Shown: positions 11,236 to 22,915, counted from the stretch's first letter. The stretch is DNA of 64,000 bases from Lineus longissimus (GCF_910592395.1 NC_088320.1:15310501-15374500); one strand, 5' to 3'. Translations and numbers: made by a program. Notes: a model not told the origin generated them from the sequence alone.

Positions 11236-11840
11236 CAATTTCTGCAGATGAGCTTATCGTGTTTATAATGTTTTCTACGGGTTTTATCTGCAGATGAGCT
11301 GATGTTGTTTATAGTGTTTCCCATGTGTTTTATCTGCAGATGAGCTGATGTTGTTTATAGTGTTTCCCATGTGTTTTATCTGCAGATGAGCTGATGTTGT
11401 TTATAGTGTTTCCCATGTGTTTTATCTGCAGATGAGCTGATGTTGTTTATAGTGTTTCCCATGTCTTTTATCTGCAGATGAGCTGATGTTGTTTATGATG
11501 TTTCCTAAGGGTTTTATCTGCAGATGAGCTGATGTTGTTTATGATGTTTCCTACGGGTTTTATCTGCAGATGAGCTGATGTCGTTTATAATGTTTTCTAC
11601 GGGTTTTATCTGAAGATGAGCTTATATTGTTTATAATGTTTCCAACGGGTTTCATCTGCAGATGGTTTTATGTTGTTTATAGTGTCTCCTTCGGTTTTCT
11701 CTGCAGATGAGCTGATGTTGTTTATAGTGTCTCCTTCGGTTTTCTCTGCAGATGAGCTTATGTTGTTCGTAATGTCTCCTTTCGGTTTTCTCTGCAGATG
11801 AGCTGATGTTGTTTGTAATGTTTCCTGGGTTTTATTTTCA
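11236..11840 (+). repeat. 46-bp minisatellite, about 13 copies
   Basis: The unit is TCTGCAGATGAGCTGATGTT then GTTTATAGTGTTTCCCATGT and GTTTTA. Inner copies (11330-11460) are nearly identical, while edge copies carry variants such as CTCCTTCGGTTTTC. A CTGCAG lies in almost every unit. No stable reading frame, since 46 is not a multiple of three. Confidence 0.9.
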
Positions 11841-12640
11841 GATGAGTGATCGTTTTTGTAACAAACGACTAATCATCATGCACATGGCATGAAAGTAGTT
11901 TTACTGAGCTTTCCACCCACTACATGAGTCAACCTCTTTACGCCTAAAATACCAGTAAATGATTTCCTTTTTTCCTTTCAAATCACTGCATCAAAAGATG
12001 ACCCAGAAAAACAGAGTCAATCATTAGATGAATGAAAAAATCATGCTCCCAGTATGAATAAGTTTGATTGTATTATTTGATAAGAGTGTGAAAACATTGT
12101 TATTTTATTGAAACTGGATTTGTCAATTGAAGAGTAGTTTGGGTCGTTTTATTATATGTTTTGCAAGACCATATTTAGAAATATAATGTACATGTTAATC
12201 AAACTCCTTTTCAGTTTCCGGAACTGTTTTTCGACAAGAGGCTAAAAACGATGCTTGTGGATCAATATTCTACTGCAGATTGGAAGTTTAATTACAAAGG
12301 AATTATTTTGAAGTCAAAAACAAGGGGAGGGTATTTTCATACGATACATCATGGTACTTTTATGGTGTCAATCACTGCTGCTTTGCAAACTATCTATTTT
12401 GTAATATAATTTTAAAGTATCTTGATCACTCTAATTTCACAATATTACTTTAGGCTTCAGACATGATTTAACACATCTTAGTTGGGAATTACTGTAAACA
12501 ATGGTTTATAATTAGTAGTAATTAGCATGTTATTGATGTTGGATTAGCCACTCCAAAAAATGTTCATGTTTAGCATTGTTTGTACTCTGTCTCGATCTCT
12601 AAGTAATTTATGTTGTTGGTTACCAGTTTTCTTGGTGAAT
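11841..12640. other. AT-rich DNA, no gene seen
   Basis: No exon signals or shared repeat noted. Confidence 0.5.
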
Positions 12641-13035
12641 CTCATGTTATTGTGTAGCAATTAAGGTTTTGGACTCCAGACTGGGAACACACATTTGGTT
12701 TTCCCATTTGTGATTGTGACTGTGACTGTGAATGTATTTGGATTCATGAAAGTTAATGTCAATTATAAGAAGTGAACAGAATATTTGGACGCTGATTTCT
12801 TCCATCATCATTCTTTTCTCCCCCATTGACTCGCTGAGGACACTCCTCTTTGACCCGAACTTTGGCAATAGGCATGGCCGGGAGATGGAAATGGTCAAGC
12901 ACCTTACGCGATTTTAACTTGTTAATAATGACTGTGTGATACTGTGATATTATATACTTATTTTTGTACTTATATGTTGTGTAAATTTTATTCTCCCATA
13001 TGGGAGGTTAATAAATAAATAATAATAATAATAGT
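12641..13035 (+). repeat. Probable retroelement 3' tail
   Basis: The stretch ends in TTAATAAATAAATAATAATA at 13008-13034 after a GTGATACTGTGATATTATAT region. That is the usual shape of a LINE/SINE 3' end. No coding homology is visible upstream, so the assignment is weak. Confidence 0.3.
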
Positions 13036-14270
13036 ACTTTTTGGCTCTGTAACTATCTGAAGTTGGTGACAATCATTTTGTCTCCATTGACTCGAAACCA
13101 AATAGGGCCATGAACCACTGTACGTCCGTAGGAAACGAGTTTAGAAAACATATCATCCTTTGCCAGTAGCAAATCTCGCCAACAGGTCTTATCAAATATT
13201 CTAATGGTTCATGCCATGTCAGAAATCACGAATATTTTAGAATTTGTATTAACACAATGGGCATAAATTCCTAACGACGGGCGTTAGTCATGTTAGAAAT
13301 AATCTGCTTTTATCAAATGTATCTTTTGAGATGATTGATCCAAAAACGGAATGAAAATTTTCAATACGAAGAAAAATCTTAATCTCAATTATCAAGGACC
13401 GTTGGTTTGTCCAATTGGAATCAACACTGGAAAATATGTCTAATCCTGTGCTCAAATTTGTGCAGTTTCATTGCTGACTAAAAACACTCAAATCAAAACA
13501 TTGATAATAACCTAACAGGATGCAAGATTTAGAAAATTCCGCCGTTTTTCAGCCATTATTCTTGATTTTATTACTGCCTTATAAAGTTTGATCCGATCGT
13601 TCATAGATTATGTTGTACATATTTCAAGAATACCCCTTGGAATTCCTCAAGAAATGATATTGTCTCTTCGTGATGTACATCCATGATTTATTTCTAATGG
13701 AAGTACTGGTTCGGTCGGTATGAAATCATAATTTATCTTAAGACATATTACTATAAAGCGTCATCGAACCAGGTCTATGATGAATAGAAGCGTTTAACTT
13801 GAAAACTCTGGATGAAATGGAGACATCTTTCAGAAGCTTTCGCAATCGGCTTAACTCTTAACTCGTTTAAGTACATTTACATTTCAACCACAGAGTTTTC
13901 AGGTCAACTACTTTTGTATTTATTTTAGACATGTTAGAGACATATTTTCTTTTAACAGTGTTCAAAGATGAAGCGATTAAAGAAGTCTTGCAACTATATG
14001 ATTCAAATTAATCAATGCTTTTCAGTTTACAAACTACCGGCCAAATAAAAACGCATGAAGAATTTTATTTCAATTTTTTCTCAAGAATAAATTCATATTT
14101 TTCTTTAAGAACTGCTCAACTGAACTCATAAACAAGTTAAAATAATGTTTTAAAGTTAACAACTTTAAATATAGAGTAGTAACAAAAACATTATATTTCT
14201 CACAGAATGAACAAATTTAATAAACAGTATCAAAAACTGAACGAATGCAGCACTCACTAACCTTTTAAGT
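13036..14270. other. AT-rich DNA, no gene seen
   Basis: Long non-coding stretch without recognised repeat or exon. Confidence 0.5.
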
Positions 14271-14680
14271 CAATTTGTCCAATGCTTGCTGATGATATTC
14301 CTTATATCGAAGAGGCGGCTGGCCTGTTACACACTCTCACTACCGCTAATAATGCCTTACTAACGGAGCAGATGAGCGGACAGATGACAATAGCTCATCA
14401 GAGATGCGCCATCCACATTGTGGGAGGAGGCAATATCAACGCGATCTCGTCACTGGCTCATTCACTGCGACGTCAATACCGATTGGCGTTCGTTCTGCCT
14501 CCAATCACCCATGTATTAATTATCTCATATTGGCGTATTACAAGAAAATAGCCATAAGAGCTGAATACTGTGAATGTAGATTCTGCGACAATGGGACAGA
14601 GAAAACACAGAATGTGCCATATTGTTTCTGGGGCCACAACGGACTGTATACAGACCATTGTGTATAAATGACAGGGGTTT
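14271..14680. other. Unexplained non-repetitive, GC-richer block
   Basis: The sequence differs in composition from the AT-rich flanks and is open on the plus strand from ATG at 14282 for 89 codons. The peptide (MLADDIPYIEEAAGLLHTLT at its start) has no recognised domain. There is no donor or acceptor at sensible positions. It could be a degenerate exon, a conserved non-coding element or neither. Confidence 0.3.
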
Positions 14681-15066
14681 CTGCCAACTCAGGGTGAGAT
14701 AGCCCGAGACCAGGATCTGATTTAAATCAATGGACTTTCCTGCAGAAATGAACTCGGCAAATATTTTCCAGGAATGACCAGTTTCTGTTTTGCAGTATTA
14801 TGGGTCGGTTAAAAGTGTTGATATAGCTAATATTGGGTACTATAGAGTGTTTGTGAAACAATCAGACCAAGGTTGAATCTGTATTCACCTGATATTCGAA
14901 CCCGCAAATGGGGGAGGGGCAAAATCAAAACTTAAAATTGTTGACAACTTTGGCTGTTTTGCAAATTTCAGCAAGACTTATGGCTCTTGTGACAGGATGA
15001 GGTCAACTGTGGAAAAAATTGTGATGCTTTATTCATGGTAAGGGATGAAACTCGCGGCTTTCCAAC

Positions 15067-15687
15067 TACAGTCCGAATCACAATTGTCATCCCTAAATTG
15101 GCGTCATTGGCACGTCATTGACGCGTTATCCAGCACATAGGTACGAGAAACGATCTTTTGATTAGGCTGTGCTTAGGTTGAGTGCAGGTCGGGCGTTATT
15201 TACGCGAAACACACAAAAAAATAAAGTGTGTCACTGGTGCAACATTGGTACTTAACTCGCGCATACGTTGCACGTGAATGACGCGGAGCAGGATGGAGTT
15301 TAATAGCATTCCGCGAAGATGACGTCACTGCAGCTGCTGCCCTCTATTTCCCCATCGCTGAATTACAGGCAATGTCGGACAAACATGCGGTTTCGTAATG
15401 GATTCAGGCTTTCTAACTAGGGCAGTTAGATTCAATCTGGCACATGTCCGAGTGTTGGAAATACTACATAATTGTTCTGAATATTTCTCTCTCTGACTCT
15501 ATTGTATCATTCATGCTAAAAACAATGCAGGGTCAAAGATAATTGACTTTGAAATAAGCTCAAATGCGTGGAAATAAGTGTCGATGTCCGACTGTCACGT
15601 GACTAAAACGTCATCAATATCTTATGCAAATGACCTTGTGAGCTATAAATAGTAACTACGCGGGATGTTATTGGGATTTGGACTGTA
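15067..15687 (-). mobile_element. M2 MITE split by an M3 insertion
   Basis: The M2 left end (TACAGTCCGAATCACAATTG) is at 15067. Its right end survives only as GGGATTTGGACTGTA at 15673-15687. The 371 bp between 15302 and 15672 are an M3 element that landed just inside the M2 right terminus. Confidence 0.75.
15302..15672 (-). mobile_element. M3 MITE copy (reverse)
   Basis: Family M3 is about 370 bp with ends AATAGCATTCCGCGAAG and CGCGGGATGTTATT as inverted repeats. Inside are a TGACGTCA palindrome near one end and GTCACGTGAC near the other. Four near-full copies occur in this window and are more alike than copies of other families. Confidence 0.85.
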
Positions 15688-15834
15688 GTCTGAAGGCTAA
15701 ATATTGCACACAATCTTTAAAAATGAGCTTAGTTAATTGCTGGGTGTTTATCCCTAAAAACAGTTCTCAGCAAGATAAAAGAGCTTATTACTAATGACTT
15801 GGGTAATAATTTTACTTTGACCAATATTTTGAAA

Positions 15835-16017
15835 TACAGTAGAACCTTTCCATAAAGGACACCCTCGAGACTGACAGGTACTGTCCTTAACAGAGAGATG
15901 TCTTCCTAAGAGGGGTCAAAATGAATGGAAAAAACCACTTGGGACCAAAACCAGTGTCCTAAATGGAGAGGTTGTCCGTAATAGAGAGGTGTCCGCTAAT
16001 AACCCACATGACACTGT
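15835..16017 (+). mobile_element. M1 MITE copy
   Basis: TACAGTAGAACCTTTCCATA at the left and GTGTCCGCTAAT near the right. The interior has the TTGGGACCAAAACCAGTGTC phrase typical of M1. Confidence 0.65.
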
Positions 16018-16235
16018 CTTCAGTCTCTGACAGGAACCCATCGAAATCTTTTGTCTAAGATCGCAAAGACGTTCACACTGCTCGCGACCTAGTTCGCAAC
16101 GTTGCAGAAAGTAAGGACACAGCATTATAGGGTTAAGTGCCTTGCTCAAGGACACAAAAATGAAACAGCTGTGATCCTTCTGAGTGTCCAACCCAAGATA
16201 TCCAGTTTTTGTCAGTTCACTGATCTCCAAGCAGG
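16018..16235. repeat. Dispersed repeat with GTGCCTTGCTCAAGGACACA
   Basis: The phrase GGGTTAAGTGCCTTGCTCAA at 16130-16149 also appears in diverged form at 34136-34155. It is a moderately conserved interspersed repeat of unknown class. Confidence 0.4.
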
Positions 16236-16321
16236 TTAAAACGGCATTGCTTACTGCAAATTAGCAAATATTTAAGGATCTTCAGGCGTGTACATGAATA
16301 GTTTGGCTCGTTCAGCTTTAA

Positions 16322-16547
16322 ATGGGTACGCCATTCGTAATTACTTGTGGTCAAGTTAAATAGAAATCCACTAATACACAATGCCGTAGTGCAGTTATTA
16401 CGTGTACAAATTTGTTTAAACTTTGTATCCATGGTCTACACAACGGCACTGTTGAAATTTATACTTACTACGTATTTTCGCAATTGGAGGTTTTTTAATT
16501 CAATTACAAATTCAAAATTTTTAACGAACAGCGTAGGCCTTTTAAGA
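16322..16547 (+). mobile_element. M4 MITE copy
   Basis: It begins AATGGGTACGCCATTCGTAA and ends GAACAGCGTAGGCCTTTTAA. It is slightly shortened in the middle. Confidence 0.65.
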
Positions 16548-17120
16548 ATTTTAGTGATCTGATAATTTGGATTATTATACCTCTATTGAACTTGGTTGTT
16601 CAAAACGACAAAAATCTTTACCAGTCGCTTTTGAATTTTTCTGGCCTTGAATATGGATATCTATCAATATGGACTCAAAAGTGGAATGGATATACCTTTT
16701 TTTTGTATTGTGAGCACGATTTTCTGAAAAAACGGTGTTGATCAATGACAAAAGTATAATTTCGATGTGAAAAGCATTTTATATGGAATCAACTGGCTGT
16801 AAAGACTCAAATATTTTTTACAGAAGTGAATTGAAATACATGTAGATATCATCTGGAACCTCTTGGTGAAAGCTTTCACTTAAAAGTATTTTGGTACACC
16901 CTGTACTTCATTCGGAATTTTCGAACTGCCGAGTGCTACAAAATGCCTTGAATTTTGAGTTCAAAAGTGTCATATCAACTGGTTTGTAGGGGAGAAAACA
17001 GCCAATGTAGCGTATTCCTCCCACAGTTTTATAACATTTGTGATATATGGGGAGAAAACAGCCCCTGTTAGGGAAAAAGGGGAAGGAGACCCCTTTTTAA
17101 TTGCTGTAGGGAAATCTGGG
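16548..17120. other. No gene seen
   Basis: Two near-direct copies of GGGGAGAAAACAGCC occur at 16990 and 17049. Otherwise nothing recognised. Confidence 0.5.
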
Positions 17121-17640
17121 ACAGCAGCATATGCCTCCTCCAAGAGCGCCACCCAACTCCGAGAGTAGCATATGCTTTCTGAAGAGAAATCTAATCCAGC
17201 AATATCAATTTTCGTCCAATAAATTAATCCCAAACAAAACTGCGGCGGGTCGTAAAAGACACACGTGGACACAAAGACGAAACGATCCCATGACAAAGTC
17301 TCTATTGAGAGAGATAAAGAATGGTCGCGACACTCCTGGGGATTGCACATTTACGAGCGCTATCATTTTGATTTCACGCACGTAAATTAGTCTCAAGCGA
17401 CCGTGCTGCTGAAGATGAGGGATGAGACTCGTGTGGGGGAATCGCTGATGCAGATATATCGCAACAATGGACGAATATTTGTCAGAACATTTGTGATTAA
17501 TTTTGATTTTGTTCAGGTGTTTTGGCATTGTTTGATTGTTTTTGAAGAAGGGTCTCACTTTGGCAGATTTCTACTATGCACCAAATTAACTGTGCCATTA
17601 GTTGCCTAATAACCCGAGACAGATGCTGATATATCCAACT
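17121..17640. other. Non-repetitive block, function unknown
   Basis: Mixed-composition sequence with overlapping open frames on both strands (longest about 126 codons on the minus strand, 16970-17350). None has splice support or a motif. It matches no other part of the window. A conserved non-coding element is possible. Confidence 0.25.
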
Positions 17641-17775
17641 GCTTGTTGTGATCGGTAATTTTTATTGTTACAATCTGATTTTTAAATAATGGACCTACAC
17701 TTCCAAGCAATTCATTTTGTCAGAAAAAAATATAGATTTTTTTTTTCAGAGGTAACATTTGTCATGCTGACAAAA

Positions 17776-17935
17776 TGCAGTCCAGATCACAATTGTCCTC
17801 CCTAAATTCTCGTCATTGACGAGCTACCCAGTGCATAGGCTGCGCGTAACTCATGCGTAGGTCGCACGTAGGTCGCGTGTAATACACGCGAGTTGACGCG
17901 AATCAGGATGGATGTTATTTGTGATTTGGGCTGTA
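17776..17935 (-). mobile_element. M2 MITE copy
   Basis: Ends TGCAGTCCAGATCACAATTG and TTTGTGATTTGGGCTGTA, with the CGCG-rich interior. Somewhat shorter than other full copies. Confidence 0.7.
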
Positions 17936-18022
17936 GTCACACACAACATCATCACAAACTACGATTAGGAATAACGAATACCTAGTAATCGAACAGATTA
18001 CTTGCACATGCCTGTAAATCGT

Positions 18023-18393
18023 AATAGCATCCCGCGAAGTTACTATTTATAGCTCACAAGGTCATTTGCATAAGATATTGATGACGTTTTAGTCACGTGA
18101 CAGTCGGACATCGACACTTATTTCTACGCATTTGAGCTTATTTCAGAGTCAATTATCTTTGACCCTGCATTGTTTTTAGCATGAATGATACCATAGAGTC
18201 AGAGAGAGAAATATTCAGAACAATTATGTAGTATTTCCAACACTCGGACATGTGCCAGATTGAATCTAACTGCCCTAGTTAGAAAGCCTGAATCCATTAC
18301 GAAACCGCATGTTTGTCCGACATTGCCTGTAATTCAGCGATGGGGAAATAGAGGGCAGCAGCTGCAGTGACGTCATCTTCGCGGAATGCTATT
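18023..18393 (+). mobile_element. M3 MITE copy (forward)
   Basis: It runs from AATAGCATCCCGCGAAGTTA to TTCGCGGAATGCTATT. It carries GTCACGTGAC near 18097 and TGACGTCA near 18368. Confidence 0.85.
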
Positions 18394-19406
18394 CGTTAGT
18401 GATGGGTGCCTCAACAATTTCTAGCAGTACTATTGCTGAGTCCCCTGGGCCAGGCGTGAACTGCCTTCTGTGTTGATGTGGAGGTTTTAGCGGAAACTGC
18501 AGGTAGACACAGCCAAAAAACAACATGAGAATATATCAACAGTTTCAAGATGTATGATAAATATTTCTAATATTTGTCGGTCTTCTCCCTACATGGCCGT
18601 TGTGAAAATGGTCCGCAAAAAAAATGCTACCACTATGTCATGCATGTTTTTTTCTCTTTAACTGTCACATAAGTATCGCGGTTTAAGCGATTGAAAACTT
18701 TTGGAATGTTACAAATATCAGAGATATGTTTATTATTGATATCCTCATACTGTTTTTAAGCTGTTTCGGCCAAGTTTCCACAGATGCAGCTGAATCGCCA
18801 TACCCCCCCCCCCCTGTGCCCCCCCCCCCCTTGCCCCCCCCCCCCCCATTTGATACGCAAACCGTCAGTTTCATGCTGCTCCCTGACCAACCCACCACAC
18901 CTTGGTCGGCCATTTGATGATTGTGACTAGATCCTGATGAGATGATATACGATCATCTGATCATCGGCTACAATGACATACCTGACCACCAAGTGTCAAC
19001 CCCATCTTGTCCATCAAACCATCCGAGCAGAAAAATAACACCCCTCATTTCGTTGATTAATTATAATAAAAGGGACCAATTAGGTCCAAACAATTAACAA
19101 CCAGAAGCAGCAAGGGTATTGCCGATTCACCAGAGAGAATGAGGAGGGCATCATCACAAGGCTGGGGGGACTTGCAGCGCAAATGAGCAGATTATAGCCC
19201 AGCTTCAAAATATACGCATTAATTTATCATAGCGAATTGAAATAATGACCAAGTCATGATGAGGCCGCACCATACGGTTAAAATTTGTGAAACCCAAATG
19301 AGGACATGAAAACGTAATTCTCTGTTTAACAATTTTGAAATGAGAGCAAGCATCACAAACGCAGCATTGGTGTTCCTTTAACAACACAAAAACCACGCAG
19401 TTCGAT
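18394..19406. other. Intergenic DNA with C-rich tract
   Basis: Positions 18803-18848 are almost pure C with interrupting GTG and TTG. The open frames across it encode only proline or glycine runs and are not genes. Confidence 0.6.
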
Positions 19407-19550
19407 GGACGTGCTGTCCTGAACAGAGAGGTGTCCTGATGAGAGAGGTCAAATTCAATAGAAACTACCAGTTTGGGACCAAAACTAGTGTCCTTAATAG
19501 AGAGGTTGTCATTAATAGAGAGGTGTCTGCTAAGGGAGGTTCCAATGCAT
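19407..19550 (-). mobile_element. M1 MITE fragment
   Basis: Contains GTCCTGAACAGAGAGGTGTC and GGACCAAAACTAGTGTCCTT. Its right end is GGAGGTTCCAATG, and the left terminus is missing. Confidence 0.55.
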
Positions 19551-19554
19551 TGTC

Positions 19555-19947
19555 TTAAAACGCATTTCAAATGAATACAACCTGTTTTCTCGTTACTCAA
19601 AAGTCATATTCTATTCATTCCTAGCTTTAATTGACACTTATATTAGGTTTTTTGTGGTATTTATTGATGTTTTTCTCCAAACCTGGGAGAGGGGAGGAGG
19701 AATGCTCATTACAAATAACAACAAGATTTTGCCCGGTTGTGTCCCATGCATTTAAAATTCAGCCAATAAGAGCGCGCTTTAGATGCGGTAGGCTAATTGT
19801 TTACCATTGTGACTGAGTAGTAAGAGCAGTTTTGATTGGGCGAGGTATATTTGTCCGCCTCGTCCCGCTAATAACCATTGGTTTGTTCCAGGGTCAGTGA
19901 CGTGTGCGAGGGGATGAGGATAGGACTCTGGATTTTCGAGGATGATT
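19555..19947. repeat. Dispersed about 410-bp repeat, copy 2
   Basis: Same orientation as 6303-6718. It lies directly beside an M1 fragment, whereas copy 1 does not, so the two are separate insertions or duplications. Confidence 0.6.
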
Positions 19948-20413
19948 GCTAAGCAAATGCAGTTATTTTACACGTCAGTTTGAAAAACAGATTAAAAAAG
20001 TTATTCAATGGTTCAAAATTGCCTTTTATTGGCTTCAACCCACTCATTGATTCAATTAGATTACCTGATCTTGTTTTAAAACCAATATTATCATGCCACA
20101 GGGTGCACCGAAACATTGAATTATTTCTGCGTGGCCTGATAATCCGTGGAACTCTCCGAGGAATTCCCGGCTTACGGGAGTGTGCGGCCAGGATTTGAAG
20201 GCAAGCTAATACAACAAGAACCATATGGCGACGAACGAATGACATTAATTGGGTCTTTTCAAGACAATTAGCCGTGTTAGAAGCTATTGGATAAACTCGA
20301 TAAGATGGCATCAATCTGTTCATTTTTAGATGATAAAACACTGTTGCTTTTACTTTTGTTAACCCTTTGAAGTCTACTCATGTAAATCTCAGTTGGTGTC
20401 ACACTGAACAGGG
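19948..20413. other. No gene recognised
   Basis: Open frames on both strands (about 130 codons on the minus strand at 19949-20341) have no splice support or motif. Confidence 0.45.
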
Positions 20414-20490
20414 GGACCTGCATAGCTCAATTGGTAGAGCAGTAGACTGGCAAACCAAAGATCTCCGGTTCGAATCTCAGTTTTAATAAG
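20414..20490 (+). ncRNA. Degenerate tRNA-like sequence
   Basis: TAGCTCAATTGGTAGAGCA gives an A box and a good D stem (GCTC/GAGC). GGTTCGAATCT is a B box. Anticodon and T stems do not pair well, so this is a tRNA relic or SINE head rather than a working tRNA. Confidence 0.45.
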
Positions 20491-20521
20491 GCAACTTGAT
20501 TTCTCTGTACTTCTTTCATTC

Positions 20522-20744
20522 TACAGTCCAAATCACAAATGACATCCATCCTGCTTCGCGTGATTGACGGGCAACGTATGCGAGAGTTACGCGCCGTGTT
20601 GCACGTCAATGACGCACCAGTTACACGCTTTAGTACATGTATCTCCCTATGTTTCGCGTAAATTGTGTGCGACTGACGCACACCCTAGGCGCTGGGTGCA
20701 TCAATGACGCAAACTTAGGGGCGACAAATGTGATTTGGACTGTA
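20522..20744 (+). mobile_element. M2 MITE copy (full length)
   Basis: Ends TACAGTCCAAATCACAAATG and AATGTGATTTGGACTGTA. It follows the tRNA-like sequence by about 30 bp. Confidence 0.75.
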
Positions 20745-20779
20745 TCTCTGCCCCTGTTACATTCAAAATCTGTCTTCAT

Positions 20780-21110
20780 TTCGCCTTATACTGACAGTAA
20801 AAGCAGGACTGGTTGATCAAGGTGGTCTGCCCGGTCACACCCTGAAGCAGTGACACACGCGGTATCCTTCCACGTTACAGACCTGCATCGTCTAGCGCGC
20901 GCCTCATCTGAGGCTGACAACATCTCACAGCAGCCATGCAAATTACAAACAATAACATGATATCTCGGGAACAAGGACACGCTTTCCCGCCGATGGCGGT
21001 ATTGTCTCGTCGACAATGGCGGACAATACGCTATGATGGAGGCAGGGGAATCACCTTGGGTCAGTCGCTATATAATTGGCAAACTCGTCATAAAACTTTC
21101 CCTATTTATG
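20780..21110. promoter_or_regulatory. Possible regulatory block with octamer site
   Basis: A perfect octamer ATGCAAAT (20936-20943) is followed at once by ACAAACAATAACATG, a Sox/Fox-type core. The block is non-repetitive and sits between MITEs. The motifs suggest an enhancer but do not prove one. Confidence 0.25.
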
Positions 21111-21312
21111 CCTTCATGCAAACAGTTTATTTTATTTCAGCCGTGTAAAGAACATCCCGGATATGGCCTGCATCATGACCTTCATGTTCTTATACTCCCT
21201 GCACATTTGATGAGAGGCGAAACCCTTGGTGTTCGAAACGCCTTGCCTGGGTATAGTGCGTGGGTGTCACCCCACTAGATACATGTATGGAGATAATACT
21301 TATAAACAATAA
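21111..21312. other. No gene seen
   Basis: Short unique sequence, nothing recognised. Confidence 0.5.
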
Positions 21313-21494
21313 TACAGTGGAACCTCCCTTAGCGGACACCTCTCTATTAGGGACAACCTCTCTATTAAGAACACTAGTTTTGGTCCCAAATTGGTACTTT
21401 CCATTCAATTTGACCTCTCTAATCAGGACACCTCTCTATTAAGTACAGCATTTGTCAATTCCGAGGGTTTCCTTAATAGAGAGGTTATACTGTA
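21313..21494 (+). mobile_element. M1 MITE copy (full length)
   Basis: Ends TACAGTGGAACCTCCCTTAG and GAGAGGTTATACTGTA. The interior is the clean M1 pattern. Confidence 0.8.
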
Positions 21495-21631
21495 TTGACT
21501 GTCAAAGTACTAAATGTACATAGTTGTAGCTGTTGCCCGCACCCCCCCCCCCCCCCACACGCACACCCACACAAGTGATTTGCCAACGATCACAAGCAAA
21601 GTGTTAATGTCATTTATCAAAACTAAGATAT

Positions 21632-21732
21632 TACAGTCCAAGTCACAATTGACATACCTTCTGCTAGGCATAGCTACACACAATCTATGCTCTGTATTTG
21701 CGTAAGCTGGGACTGAGTTTCGCGTATTGAAA
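21632..21732 (+). mobile_element. M2 MITE fragment
   Basis: TACAGTCCAAGTCACAATTG then CATACC. The right half is lost. A C tract of about 14 lies just upstream at 21541-21555. Confidence 0.5.
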
Positions 21733-22330
21733 AAATTTCAAATTAACAAGTGTGAATGCCTCCAGGAAACCACCTCTTTTCTCAGTTTGACTTCAAAGCA
21801 CCTTTTGAAAGTCTTACATCGTGTTCTTCAACACTCAAACAAATCTAATTCGACAAAAATAAGAGCTAGCTATCGAAGCGTTAAAGCAAGAAATCACATG
21901 TGGCGCTAGTGGGCAAATAACGGCTTATTATGTTATTCTTCTTAGCCGTGCGCTCCATGTGGTCATTATTCAGACCCAATAGATACAATATTGAAACGTT
22001 TATTGACACGAGTTATGAATATTTCTCATTAATCGATCCTTTCGCGTAACTCATCCCAATATTTCGTGCAGGCTTTCTATGCTGACAGCTGACGATGTTG
22101 ACAATTCAATGTTTACATTTACCCAGAAAGTTCGTCACAAAGGGCGGTTTATGGATCGGACAGATAACATTGTTTTCGTATCGGTAGGCCCTTGCCAGGC
22201 TTGATGAGTACATCGGTCTTAACAGACATGAATCCTTTCGTCACCATGTAGCATTCGAATAAGTATGCTACATGTGATCGACGATAACGACATTTAAAAA
22301 TCATCGCATGGAGATGGAGGCTAAGCCCTA
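21733..22330. other. No gene seen
   Basis: Unique non-coding sequence. Confidence 0.45.
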
Positions 22331-22344
22331 TATGTTGACAGATC

Positions 22345-22440
22345 ATGCAAAAATGAAATGGCCAAGGGCCATTGTGCTCACCGTATAGATATTTTGTGGT
22401 TAGGAATTCATCCAGGTTAAGAAGTTGCAGTTGAAATTTT
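22345..22440. repeat. Fragment of the 40.8-42.8 kb repeat's left edge
   Basis: GGCCATTGTGCTCACCGTAT followed by AGATATTTTG and ATTCATCCAGGTTAAG matches 40808-40863. It shows that the left boundary of that repeat occurs elsewhere without its tandem interior. Confidence 0.55.
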
Positions 22441-22689
22441 TTTAAATTTATCCTGCTTGGAGAAGTCACCGTTCTGCTGGAAGACATTTTTGTATGAAAA
22501 ACCATGATTTCACCTGCCCAAGTTGGCCCTTTAAGAATTATAAAACATCAAACAGGTGAAAAAAGTTGCAACTCCTCCAAGAGGAGGAACACCAATTCTT
22601 CATCATTGTATCTCTTGATGTACTAGCCATTTCCTCAATAACAGTCATATCCAATCCTGGAAAAGAAAGCAATCTTTCAAACAACCATA

Positions 22690-22778
22690 TACAGTCCAAG
22701 TCACAATTGACATCCTTCCTACTTCGTGTCAGTTTCGCATAAGGTATGCGCGAGTTACGCGCAAATGACGCACCAATG
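22690..22778 (+). mobile_element. M2 MITE fragment
   Basis: TACAGTCCAAGTCACAATTG with interior up to AATGACGCACCAATG. It is joined directly to a palindromic element. Confidence 0.55.
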
Positions 22779-22784
22779 GGTCTA

Positions 22785-22915
22785 TCCAAAACTGCTCGGG
22801 TGAAGTTAAATACTGACAAAAACCTCCGCTACGCCTCGGTTTTTGTCTACATTTTAGGTCCACCCTCGCGGTTTTGGTGAGACAACCAATACCTCGAGTT
22901 CGGTATCAATTCCTT
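22785..22915. mobile_element. Palindromic foldback repeat, copy 1
   Basis: The core AAAACCTCCGCTACGCCTCG is a small palindrome. It is flanked by TTTTGTCTACATTTTAGGTC and CCACCCTCGCGGTTTTGGTG, ending AGACAACCAATACC. Related copies are at 29383-29573 and 42812-43010. Confidence 0.6.

Noticed and set aside
11236-11840. Resemblance to a CRISPR array or coding repeat
   Set aside because: 46-bp units abut each other with no spacers, and the unit length disrupts any frame.
12647-12898. Minus-strand 83-codon frame
   Set aside because: No splice sites or domain, and it lies in a probable retroelement tail.
16970-17558. Overlapping minus-strand frames of 117-126 codons
   Set aside because: Two frames overlap on the same strand without splice support or motif. 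The region was kept only as a unique block.
18683-18917. Pro-rich and Gly-rich open frames over the C tract
   Set aside because: Homopolymer C encodes proline or glycine on either strand; there is no gene context.
20414-20490. Functional tRNA gene
   Set aside because: D arm and B box are good, but anticodon and T stems have mismatches; called a relic.
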